The position numbers and the translations under genes are program-made. The notes beneath the pieces are model-generated. The model did not search any database, was not told the origin of the DNA, and saw only the letters and a program-made list of their open reading frames with translations. A DNA stretch of 64,000 bases. Origin: Datura wrightii (taxonomy: Eukaryota > Streptophyta > Magnoliopsida > Solanales > Solanaceae). The stretch spans positions 140,057,001 through 140,121,000 of the forward strand of contig JASDFA010000007.1 in assembly GCA_035772735.1 (NCBI GenBank). Reading direction: 5' to 3'. Below are positions 46,201-55,095 of this stretch, piece by piece. Within the stretch, counting starts at the first letter, position 1, and every line of letters begins with the position of its first letter.

Positions 46201-48915
46201 AATTATTTTTTATATTCACTGAGAATCTATAATGATTGTTTAAGTGTTTTCCCCTAGCTTGTGATAAGAGTCAATGTGATGGTTTGGTTGGGGCAGTGTT
46301 GTGAAAAGCGCTGAAGATCAGCGCGCTTTTAAAGCGCAAAGCAAGGCGAGGCGCAACCTGTGCGCTTTTTAAATTTGAAGCGAAGCGATCTGATAGCGCA
46401 CACTTCGATCACTGAAGCGAGAAGCGCAGCGAGGGAAAAAAGCAACAAAAGCGCGCTTAAGCGAGGTAGTTTTAATTTTAAAATTTATTTTAAAAAAAGT
46501 AAGGTCGGCGACTAGGGTTTTCTCATTAAAATATACACACGACCTCTTATGGCTGCTGCCTCTCTCTTCTTCTTGCAATACTACTGCGTACTGCTGTTGC
46601 GAGCCTTTTGACATACTGGTAAGTTCTGTTCTTTCTCTTCTCCTTTCCTTTTCTCTTCTTCTTCTCCTGTTCTTTCTCTTTTTCTATTTTTTTTCTCTTC
46701 TTCTTCTCCAGTTCCTCTCTACTCTTTCTCTGTTTTTCTCTGTTGCTGCTGGACGCTGGTTGCTTCTTTCTTCTTTCTCTGTTTTTTTGCTCCTCTATCT
46801 CTGTTTTTTTCTCTTCTTTCTCTGTTTTTTACTTTTTTCTCTACTGCTGAGGGAGTGTAGCAGCTAGTGTTTTATTTCAATGGCATCTAGTCAAAAAATA
46901 GATCCCACTTGGGTGTATGGAACTGCAACAGGCAATAACTTTTACTTTTTAATTTAAGAATTGAAAGATTTGTTTAATATGTTGTTTCTATTTGAGTTTT
47001 TTGTTATTTATCTATGCATATCTAATATTTTTTATTTTTATATTAAAATGCGCTTTAGTTGAAAAAAGCGCGCACTTCGCTTCACGCTTCACGCTTCTCG
47101 CTTCGGTGAAGCGAGCCCTCGTCGCGTTTTTCCGCTCTGCGCTCTCCAAAACACTGGGCTGGGGTGATCTAACCTATTTGATCAGATACCATCAGAATGG
47201 TGCTTACAACCAATTGGGAGTTAAAAACAGATTATTACGTGCGAAGAGAGGCAGAATAGTGCATTTTTCTCTGATTTCTTCGTTGCAGCAGGACCTACAA
47301 CTAAAGCTATATGGACCATCAACAGGACTTTGTTCTAGCTCGGGATAAGCACCTTGGTCTCCATCCTAATTGTAAAAACACAGTTCCTTCTGTTGCAGGA
47401 GTAAGCAGAACCAGATGCATAGCACTTGTTTAGACTTTCTTGGAAAATGTTTAAGGTCTCTTTAGGTTTTTCCTCCAACATCTTTTAGAACAGTCTTAAT
47501 AAGATATTGAGTTCAACCATGGACCTCCATTTACTTAGAGGGTAAAATAAGCAGTATGATAAAATATTTTCTTTGGTCAAAGCCAAATCTTAGAAAGTAT
47601 AACACTAAACTCAGCTGGTATACAATTTGAAATCCTACTAAGGATGGCGATTTGGGTCTTCAACTCCAGGAGGAGCAGAATTGATCTAATCCAGAATGAT
47701 TCTGGCTATCACACGACAAGGATAAGCTTTGGGCTAGATGGGTTTGTTAAAAGGCAAGGGTATGCCTTCAATCTCACTAACTTGTTTGCAACTTCTGTGT
47801 AAATAAAATAACTTCTAGATTACAGGAAATAATAGTAACAATTTTTATGACCCTCAACACTCAGCTGCATTAATGTACTTTAAATTCTAGTTGACGAAAC
47901 CTTCTAAGTTTAGGTTCTCTTTGGTCTTCAATTAATCCAAGCCTCTAGTTGCTCCATTCTCCTGCCATTTCCATTTGCTCTAGATGTCTAAGATAGGGTT
48001 GATAGGCGGATCCAGGACTTAAACTCTATTGGTTCAATATTAAGATTGTTAGTTGAACTCGTTATATTTTTAAAATTATGGTTTCATATCTACTATTTAT
48101 TACAATTTTTAGTAAATTTTTACACAAAAATTTATGTTCCACGCCAAAAGTTATGGATCCAATTGAACATACAACTATACTGTAATGCTACATTCGCCTA
48201 TCAACATAGCACAACCTTTTTGATTGCCTACAAGAATTACTACTTGACATTGCATGCATATAATTCCAAAAATAACGATCCTACAGACAGATTACACGTT
48301 TGGAATCAAGTCAAGCTGACCGGTATGGATGTGAAATTCAGAATAAACAAGTATGAATATAGGTGAAAGAAAGAGTACCTTGAGGCTCTCTACGACACCA
48401 GGAACCACCTCATGCTCCAGGCCCGAATATTCACCCTCAGTGTTTTCCCTGATGACAACAATATTAACGTTCTCGTGGCGCGTAGGAAGGCCTTGCAAGT
48501 TGAAGCAGTGAACGAGGGAAGCATATAGATCGAGCTCTTTCCTGAGCTGAACGTTGAGGGAGCTAACACCACCGCCCACCGGAGTCTTCAAACCTCCCTT
48601 GAGGCAGACCTTGTTCTTGCGGATCGAGTCCATCACCTCAGGGGGCACACTCTTCATGTCCCCGTGAACTTCATAACGCTCGAAGTACACAGGAGCGTGC
48701 ATCGCCTCCATGACTTGTTCGACGGCACCGGTGACTAGGGGCCCGATCCCGTCACCGGGGATGAGGGTTACGGCGCGCGGGGTGCCATCACCCGGTCGGG
48801 GCATGTAGGTGACGGATCGAGCGGATGTTAAAGAATGGGCAAAGAGGGGATTGACATGGGATGGGGATGGAGAGCTGAGAAGGTTCTTGAGAAGGGGAAG
48901 GGTTCGCTTGGCCAT
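34228..48915 (-). CDS. IDH1: NAD-isocitrate dehydrogenase regulatory subunit, mitochondrial
   Basis: Four exons: 48379-48915, 35399-35638, 34716-34794 and 34228-34502. All have GT/AG borders with fitting phases (0, 0, 1), giving 1131 bp and 376 residues, close to the ~367 of Arabidopsis homologues. Residues 1 to about 35 form a basic, serine-rich mitochondrial presequence before SVTYMPRPGDG. The family core follows: AVTLIPGDGIGPLVT, VIRENTEGEYSGLEHEVVPG, TAVHKANIMKLADG, then the isocitrate/isopropylmalate dehydrogenase signature NLYGNLVANTAAGIAGGTG and the end TTQEVTDAVIANLD. The sequence fits the regulatory rather than the catalytic subunit. The NAD enzyme oxidises isocitrate to 2-oxoglutarate in the TCA cycle. 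The start is the only in-frame ATG; the frame stays open upstream to 49152 without another. Intron 1 is 12,739 bp and filled with transposons. Confidence 0.93.
35215..35296 (+). mobile_element. SINE fragment in intron 2 of the dehydrogenase gene
   Basis: It carries the Solanaceae SINE text GGGGTCTATCGGAAACAGCC, then CTCTCTGCC, CCAGACCCC and CACTTGTAGGATTACACTGG. It is the same family as 1274-1384 and truncated at the 5' side. Confidence 0.65.
35639..37139. other. Intron 1, part without recognised elements
   Basis: Unclassified, moderately AT-rich intron DNA. The open frames at 35724-35960 and 35759-36046 have no family match I can see. Confidence 0.45.
37140..41760 (+). mobile_element. L1-type LINE in intron 1
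   Basis: Non-LTR retrotransposon on the plus strand, antisense to the host gene. The endonuclease starts near 38160 (GMNDPNKRIIIK) and includes PWVLGGDFNTIRF. Reverse transcriptase runs from about 39560 (IVPKREGAS, FRPINL, EGQQILDAALVANEVVDSRR, CKLDLEKF) to LKRGDPPSPLLFIPVMEALS and the LFADDTLVFCDA catalytic box near 40126. A C-terminal zf-RVT region covers about 41200-41620 (VMPGTIRD, SWAGRRR). There are many frameshifts and stops, and a G homopolymer interrupts it near 40313-40331. The part before 38160 is a possible ORF1 with weak evidence. The 5' end and target duplication are unresolved; the 3' end is near 41760. Confidence 0.8.
38150..41640 (+). pseudogene. LINE ORF2 (endonuclease-RT) relic
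   Basis: The 158-residue frame at 38260-38736 covers most of the endonuclease, and 39657-39842 and 39954-40148 cover two RT blocks. The catalytic FADD lies in a different frame from the preceding block, showing a frameshift close to 40125. The protein would have copied element RNA by target-primed reverse transcription. This copy is dead. Confidence 0.8.
41761..42261. other. Intron 1 spacer
   Basis: Nothing recognised apart from a C-rich tract (41950-41972) and an A/G-rich tract (42170-42220). Confidence 0.45.
42270..45659 (+). mobile_element. hAT DNA transposon with intact ends
   Basis: The ends are CAATGTTCTGGAAAGCG and CGCTTCCCTGAACACTG, an imperfect inverted repeat. They are flanked by a perfect 8-bp target duplication TGTCTATC at 42262-42269 and 45660-45667, the hAT hallmark. 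Subterminal regions are dense in GAAGCG/CGCTTC motifs (42280-42440 and 45560-45645), the likely transposase-binding sites. The 5' leader (42600-42780) is a TTCTTC-rich pyrimidine tract. The length is 3,390 bp, enough for an autonomous element, but the transposase frame is broken. Confidence 0.93.
42996..45190 (+). pseudogene. hAT transposase (BED finger, DUF659, dimerisation domain)
   Basis: A BED-type zinc finger opens the protein (MGDPAWKYGRKVSETN, AVICVFCDKITKGDIFRHKQ). An acidic and serine-rich linker follows. Then the DUF659/RNase H-like core has DKWTARTGK (first catalytic Asp region) and VVQVVTDNAAENVKAG (second Asp), followed by YAAHCVNLIFGDIF. The frame at 44292-44621 continues with EAMDKAKEAIRKAF and RWKDQLHRPLHAAGNILNP. 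The C-terminal dimerisation region shows WWRLYGSETPELQKFAIKVL and KRNWSVFEH, then 44993-45190. It is broken around 43447, 44174 and 44268, and some gaps (44680-44790, 44910-44998) could be introns. Confidence 0.88.
45668..46285. other. Intron 1 spacer between hAT elements
   Basis: Original intron DNA or older decayed repeats. No element ends or coding motifs are visible. Confidence 0.45.
46294..47156 (+). mobile_element. Deleted (non-autonomous) hAT derivative
   Basis: The ends CAGTGTTGTGAAAAGCGC and GCGCTCTCCAAAACACTG form an imperfect inverted repeat. Flanking octamers GGTTGGGG (46286-46293) and GGCTGGGG (47157-47164) differ at one base. GAAGCG/CGCTTC motifs crowd both ends. At 46880 onward the first residues of a transposase survive (MASSQKIDPTWVYGTATG), resembling the start of the BED-finger hAT proteins. 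The rest of the gene is missing, so the 863-bp element depends on an active relative. Confidence 0.88.
47165..47998. other. Intron 1 spacer
   Basis: No recognised element. Moderately AT-rich, with no coding motif. Confidence 0.4.
47999..48204. mobile_element. Short MITE in intron 1
   Basis: About 206 bp bounded by perfect 10-bp inverted repeats TTGATAGGCG and CGCCTATCAA. The left side continues GATCCAGGACTTAAACTC, as in a very common Solanaceae MITE family that opens with a GGCGGATCCAGGA motif. No coding content and no clear target duplication. It lies only about 175 bp from the exon 1 donor. Confidence 0.6.
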
Positions 48916-49745
48916 TAATCGGAAATGGGTCGATGGGGGTCGGGGGTCAAGAGGTTTGACTATTGGGGCATGTAAATTAAGGGTGGGGGAATGGTGGAGC
49001 TGTTCAAGGAAAGGAAGAGACAGGTGATTGAAATTGAAAAAGGTTAGCCAGCAAAAAAGGAAAGGAAATGAAGAGGAAAAGAGGAAGGGTGGAAGACTGA
49101 TGACGGCCCACGAGAGGAGAGAGGAGAGAGGAAGGAGGGCAAACGTCAACAAGCAATTTTAACGCCGGATACCAATTCCGTTTGCACATATATTCGTTTC
49201 TGACGTTTGTGTATTTTTTTCGCCAAAAATAACGTTAAAGACCTCATTTGTTTGTGAAGTTTATTTCATAATTTCAAGTCATGAGATGGACGTTTTTAAA
49301 TATAAATTTGATCCATAAATTTATATTTTATTAAAAAAGAAAAAAGCTATTATTTTATATATATCAACTATATTTACCGATCATTTATTTTATATGTAAG
49401 TAAAATTTGTTGTTAATATTATTACTCTTACCAACATTTGTCAATCATGTAAGGGGTTATATTAAATAGTAGTACACTACAACACAAATTAAATTTTACT
49501 TTTTATTGAACTAAAATTCAACCAATAAATATTGTATTTTTTTTAAAGAATAGTTTTGTAATAGTGTATTATACTTTGTCATGAACTTTTACTTATTTGA
49601 TAAAATTGTATAAGAATTGAGAAAATTTTAATAGTTTTCACAACTTATGGGGTTTTTATGTTTATGAGAGAAAAATATAACTTAAGAATTTCAAATTGCA
49701 TGTCCAAATAAAACTTCAACTTCATCTCATATAATTTATATCATG
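48916..49745 (-). promoter_or_regulatory. 5' UTR and promoter region of the dehydrogenase gene
   Basis: The first ~235 bp upstream of the ATG are pyrimidine-rich on the minus strand and stay open in the coding frame without an ATG, fitting a 5' UTR. Farther upstream the DNA becomes AT-rich. No TATA box or start site is assigned. The MULE begins 840 bp upstream of the ATG. Confidence 0.5.
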
Positions 49746-50339
49746 ATTTAAAAAGGCTAAATACGTAAATAGCCCCTTAAACTTGACATGTTTTGTGAGA
49801 TGAACATATAAACTTTCAAAGTGACCAGATATACACCTAAACTTGCCTAAAGTGTACGTTTTAAATACAAATATCCATCAGAACAAGTGCGTGACATTCA
49901 AACGTTATTTACGTGGCAAATAAATTCCATGTAGGATAATAAGGTCTAAACACGTGTAAATCACTTTCCATTTAAGAAATTAATTTGTCAAGTAATATAG
50001 AAAACCACATTTGTTCATACTCACTTCTTTGTCTCATATTCACTATTTCATACCTCCAAGTCCTCCAAATCTAAAGCTAAATTCATTGGGTTTGAACAAT
50101 TTTTCTCTAATTCAAACTTCATCAAAAATTAAGAGAAAATCATGAAAAGGTGTAAAGCTGTCTAGTGATGGGGAATTGAAGGGTTGGTTGCTGCATTTAT
50201 AGTTAAGTTTTCTGTCGATTTCTCTCAGATTTATGTTGATTTCTCTCAGATTTATATTTTGTATGAATTCGTGATGTTTATTAGTTAGGGCTTTCTCGTA
50301 ATTCTGGGTTTGAAGTTGGGGCTTTTATCAAAGATTTTG

Positions 50340-53300
50340 GGGAATACCTATGTCAGATTTGGATAGCATTATAAATATTAGATTTCACCACGGAGGTAAA
50401 GTTATTGAGACAAGATTTTCTAAATACGAGAGGGAGTCAGGGGTTCGACAGTGGGTATCGACGTAGATCACTTTTCCTTGATGGAATTCAATTGGTATTC
50501 ACCTGAACTGGGTTACTTTATAGTTGAGGGGTTTTATATCCAAGAAACAAAAACAAAATAGTTTAAGCTGCTCAAATATGACTGTCAACTTTTGGGTCTT
50601 CTCATGAGCTTGAAGAATGAGGACGTTTGGTTTATTTTCATGAAACGTGTGGTTGATAATTCCGCTTTGATGATAGGGTCCCTACTGAATCTATAGAGAC
50701 TACCTAAATGCAAATTCCTTGGGCGTTGATATTGGAGGGAGTGATCTAAATGATAGTAAGACTGATGAATATTTTGATGAAGATTTAGAGGGCATACCTA
50801 ATGAAGATGGCAGTGGTGTGGATGAAGAGTTAAGGGGGTTCAGAGAAAAGCAAAGTCATGAAAAGAGAGAAGAATAAAAAAAGAAAGAAAAGTCAGTGAC
50901 ACGGGAGATTGAACTTAGGGAGGTTGGTATAGATAAAGGTTTTGAAGATTTTCAACAGAGAAAAGCAGACACGTATATTGGCAAATTGGCTGGAGATGAG
51001 GAATATCTAGACAGCTCAGATGTTGGCAGTGATGATAGTAAAGACGAACTAGATTCTCAAGCTGAAATAGGAGTTGATCTACCAGCTAGAAGACGAAGCA
51101 AAAAGGTTAGATATGATTTTGATTGTAAAGTTATTATTTTTGAGCTTGGTATGATCTTTGAAAGTACTGTTGAATTCCGAAAAGTTGTAGCAGATTATGC
51201 TATTTAAAATAAGGCACAACTAAAGTTAAGACCAAATGAAAAGTCAAGAGTCAGGGTAAGGTGTAGAAATAAGAATTGTAAGTGGGAGTTGTATGCAATT
51301 GAGGATAAGGAAACAAAAGATTTTGTGGTGAATAAATATTACCCAGCTCATAAGTGCTTAGAGAAGACAAAGAACAAGCTTTGCACAACTACCATTTATT
51401 GCTAGAAAATTAAAGGAGAGAATCTCATCTCAGCCTGACTTTAGAGTTTACAAGATTCAAGAACACATAAAAGAAAAAATGGGGAATATATGTGGGAAGA
51501 TCTTTATGTTATAGGGCTAAGATGAGTGTAATTAGAGATTTTCTGGGTGATTGGAAACTTGAGTTCTCAAGACTGCCTGACTATGTAGACATGATTAGGC
51601 AAACAAATCATGCCTCTTCTTGTTGGATCAGGACAGATAGCAAAACTGTGCCTAGTAAAAATTTATTCAAGTACTTCTATGTTTGTTTTGATGCAATGAA
51701 GAAAGGGTGACTAAATGGATGTAGAAGAATCATTGACTTGAATGGGTGTTTCTTAGAAGGATGTTGTAAGGGAGAACTTTTAGTAGCAATCTACAAAAAT
51801 GGAAACCAATAAATGTTTTCAATTGCTTGGGCTGTGGTTGACAGGGAAACAAAGCATTTATGGAGTTGGTTCATCAACTATCTAATCTCAGATTTAGAAT
51901 TGGGATAAGGAGATGGTCTGACTGTAATGTCTGATATGCAAAAGGTTTGTGTTTTTTCTCATCTTTACCTATTGACTAGTTTAAAAGTGTTGAGGAAAAT
52001 ATTATTTAGACTAAAAGAAGGATAGATTAGTTAGTTAGTTAGTTAGTCTTACATAAAGGGTATGTTACTGCCAAATGTAAGTATCATTCATCATATGATG
52101 CAATACAAATTTTTTTTCTTTTTCTGCTTAATCTCTTCTCTATAATCTCAAGATTCATAAAAACATTTTCATTTCCTTCCTTTCTAGTCTTTTGGTACTC
52201 TATGCATAGGAATTAGCTAAAATGACTGTTTATTTTTTTTATTTCTGTCTAGCAGGAGCTTATCCCAGTTATTAAAAAGTTGTTACCTAATTGTGAATAG
52301 AGAATGTGTGCAAGAGACATATGGTCTAATTAGTCAAAAGATTGGACAGAGGAGGCAAGAAGAAAACAATTTTGGAGGTGCTCTAAGGCGAGCTTTCCTG
52401 CAAACCTTAGAGAAGAATTTGCAGCACTAGAAAAAATGGGAAAGAAAATATGTGAGTCATTACTCTCATATAATGAGTACTAATGTAGTAGAAAATAATA
52501 TGTGTGAGACATTTAATTTTTGGATTGTAGGTAAAAAAACATGAATCTATTATAGATATGCTTGAAGAGATTAGGCACAAGATAATGAGCAGAAATGTTG
52601 ATATTAGAAAGTTTCCTGATACTTGAATTTCAGACATAGCACTAATGGCTAGGGTAATATTGAAGGAACACAAGGAATTAGCTAGGAGATGTGAAGTTAT
52701 ATTTAATGGGGATGTTGGATATGAAATTTGTGATGATGAGTATAGGCATGTTGTTAATTTGTCAAATAGGTATTGTTCTTGTCGACTTTGAATGTTAAAG
52801 GGAATTCCATGTGCACATGTTATTTGTTCATTATATCACAATGGACAAGAACCAGAAGACTTTGTAGAACATTAGTATAGAAAAGACACCTTAGAAGCTT
52901 ATAACTGTTGTATTCAACCAATGCCCAATATGAAAATGTGGCCTGAGAGGAATAATCCTATAATTGATCCACCGGAAGTGAAATCGATGCCAGGCAGACC
53001 AAAGAGACGCCGAAGAAAAGAAAAGACTGAACTAAGAAAAAAATATGATAAAGCTATCAAGCTCGGAGTGAAGATGACATGCTCAACTTGCAAACAAATA
53101 GGTCACAATGAGAGGGGATGCACAACAAAGGTACTGCTCAACTACCTATTCTTTATTTTCTTAACATTATTTGCTTACAATTTAATATTTTTCCTTTTTT
53201 GATGTATGTAAAGAATCAAAGTGGTGTTTTAAGAGATATGAGACAATCTTCCACTAGTTCTACACAACATAATGATACACAAGCAAGTGCAACTACTCCT

Positions 53301-53900
53301 ATTGTTTCTATAACCAGTAATCTATCTTCCATTTGTGAAGATACATCAAGAGTTGGAAAAAGTCAAGCCAAATCAGCTGCATCTATGCCTGGGAGAGGGA
53401 GAGGTGGTGGGATTCCTACTAATTCTTTAGGACTTGAAGTTGGGGGAGGTAAAACAAGAAGTATGGGTGCTAATTCTAGTGCCACAACGACTTCTATTGT
53501 TGTTGCAACTATATCACAATACGATGTTGGTGCTACAAGGTCAAAGGTGCTAGGATATGGTGTTTACAATGATGTACGTACTGGAGCATCGATCTTCAAT
53601 ATATGTAAATTTTGATTTTCTAGAATACTACTAAATATACATTAGTTTTTGGAATGATTATTCTAACTTTAATTTGCTTAAATATTGAAGCAATGCATGC
53701 CTAGTGAAAGAGTTTTAACACGTGGGCTTTTGAAAAATGTAGCTGATATCAATGTTGATCTTGGATTTCGACCTCATGGTCTCAAATGGAAAGGAAATAA
53801 AGTTATCACCACTTCCCAGCTTCAGCATCACAAAAACATGATTGCAGTTGCCCAAAGAAAATTGGAAAATAGTGCTTCAACAGCTGATTGACTGGCCCGG
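50340..53900 (+). pseudogene. MULE transposase (MuDR type)
   Basis: Pieces in order. An acidic N-terminal region (50896-51207) ends KVIIFELGMIFESTVEFRKV, the MuDR N-terminal domain. Then come a zinc-binding-like block (RVRCRNKNCKWELYAI), RTDSKTVPSKNLFKYFYVCF before the catalytic core, and LNGCFLEGCCKGELLVAI with VMSDMQK. The SWIM zinc finger is at about 52750-52850 (YCSCRL and GIPCAHVICSLYHNGQ). A CCHC knuckle is at 53074-53115 (CSTCKQIGHNERGC), and a Ser/Gly-rich tail reaches 53891. Frames are broken at many points, and some interruptions, with GT...AG-like borders, may be introns. The first catalytic Asp position reads Asn. The copy is inactive. Confidence 0.87.
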
Positions 53901-54324
53901 TGAAGATGCAATTGCTTTGCCATATTTAAGAATCACTCTAAGATGAGTTATGTAATCAAATGCTTTAGCACAATATGTTTTGCTTATGCTATAGTTGTTT
54001 GGTTTACTGGAACCAACTTTTTTGCTTAATTATAGCAAGTACTGCAGAAGTTGAATCTTCATTATATATTTTTGTAACTCTTGTTTGAGCTTTTATTATG
54101 ATCGATATCTACTGAGCATGAGTAATTTCAAATTTTTTCACATATATTGGATTGATATATTGATCACAATATGAATGTACTAAATAGAAATTGCATACAA
54201 AATACATAATGTTCATTCAAACTGTAGAATTACATCAAAATAGCCTAATAGCAGTCGATTACATTCACATGGCCTAATAATAGTAGTTACATGATAAACT
54301 AAAATTAAACTACATAAATTTAAA

Positions 54325-54720
54325 CTACAAGATAAACCACCATAATAAGACAAGAACACCTAAAATAAATAGATACTTCTTTAGATTTCTTATTTTGAGT
54401 TCTATTGCTTCATACTCTTTAACTCAATTTAGTAAGCTCCAAATAACCCTCTTAGCTTGATTAGGCATTTGCTCAACATACCACATAAAATACTTGCATC
54501 CAGCCTAGTCACAAAGTCATAAAAAAAATTGTGTCCATTAATAAAGCAAAAGAAAAATCTAAAATTAAATTAAAGAAAAGCAAAGAAACATAAAGGCAGT
54601 ACTTACTCGTCCATATTCACAACCATAAAATCTTCTACCAGGATTATTTTGAGGCAAAGAAGTCTGCAACACTATTCTTTTTTCACAATGACATAAAATA
54701 TCCCTATTACTTAGTCTCAT
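54325..54720 (-). pseudogene. GRF zinc-finger small membrane protein gene in the MULE
   Basis: Exon 1 is 54607-54720 and exon 2 is 54325-54504, with a GT donor and AG acceptor in phase 0. Exon 1 encodes the GRF-type zinc finger: CHC near residues 10-12, then NNPGRRFYGCEYGR. Exon 2 continues GCKYFMWYVEQMPNQAKRV, a short coiled segment (KEYEAIELKIRNLKK) and a C-terminal hydrophobic helix (YLFILGVLVLLWWFIL) before a stop. One in-frame TGA at 54424-54426 interrupts it after SLLN; everything else stays open, giving 97 codons plus a stop. Plant genomes have many small GRF-finger proteins with this layout, of unknown function. It lies tail-to-tail with the transposase. It may be a captured host gene or a standard second MULE gene. 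Confidence 0.75.
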
Positions 54721-55095
54721 CTACAATATATTTAGAGATTAAAAAAGAGGTAAATTAGAGTTCTTAACTCTAATATGTGAGAGAGAGGAATTGAAGAAAG
54801 AAGAAAGAAGGCTCTAGGTTTTTTTAAAAATTTAATGTTGGGGCATATAAACAAGGGGAGTTGGCTATCTACAATTTTTTTGACCGTTACTACACGCTGA
54901 GTCAGCAATTTTATAAAGGCTCACGCACCTATTACTTATTTGTGATCACGTGAATTGTCAGGATGCATATTTGTGTTTAAAACGTACACTTTAGGCAAGT
55001 TTAGGTGTCCATCTGGTCACTTAGAAAGTTTATATGTCCATCTTACAAAACATGTCAAGTCTAAGGGGCTATCTAGGTATTTAGCTATTTAAAAA

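Larger units (their letters stand above)
49755..55086 (+). mobile_element. Complete Mutator-like element (MULE)
   Basis: Terminal inverted repeats of about 150 bp: the left starts GGCTAAATACGTAAATAGCC and the right, reversed, AGCTAAATACCTAGATAGCC. Both continue through CTTGACATGTTTTGT and CCTAAACTTGCCTAAAGTGT. A perfect 9-bp target duplication ATTTAAAAA lies at 49746-49754 and 55087-55095, as expected for Mutator. The 5,332-bp element carries a degenerate MuDR-type transposase on the plus strand and a small GRF zinc-finger gene convergent on the minus strand near the right end. Confidence 0.93.

Noticed and set aside
48916..49152. Extended N-terminus for the dehydrogenase
   Set aside because: The frame is open but contains no ATG upstream of 48915, and the extension has no resemblance to a mitochondrial presequence beyond hydrophobic runs. 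MAKRTLPLLKNLL matches the family start.
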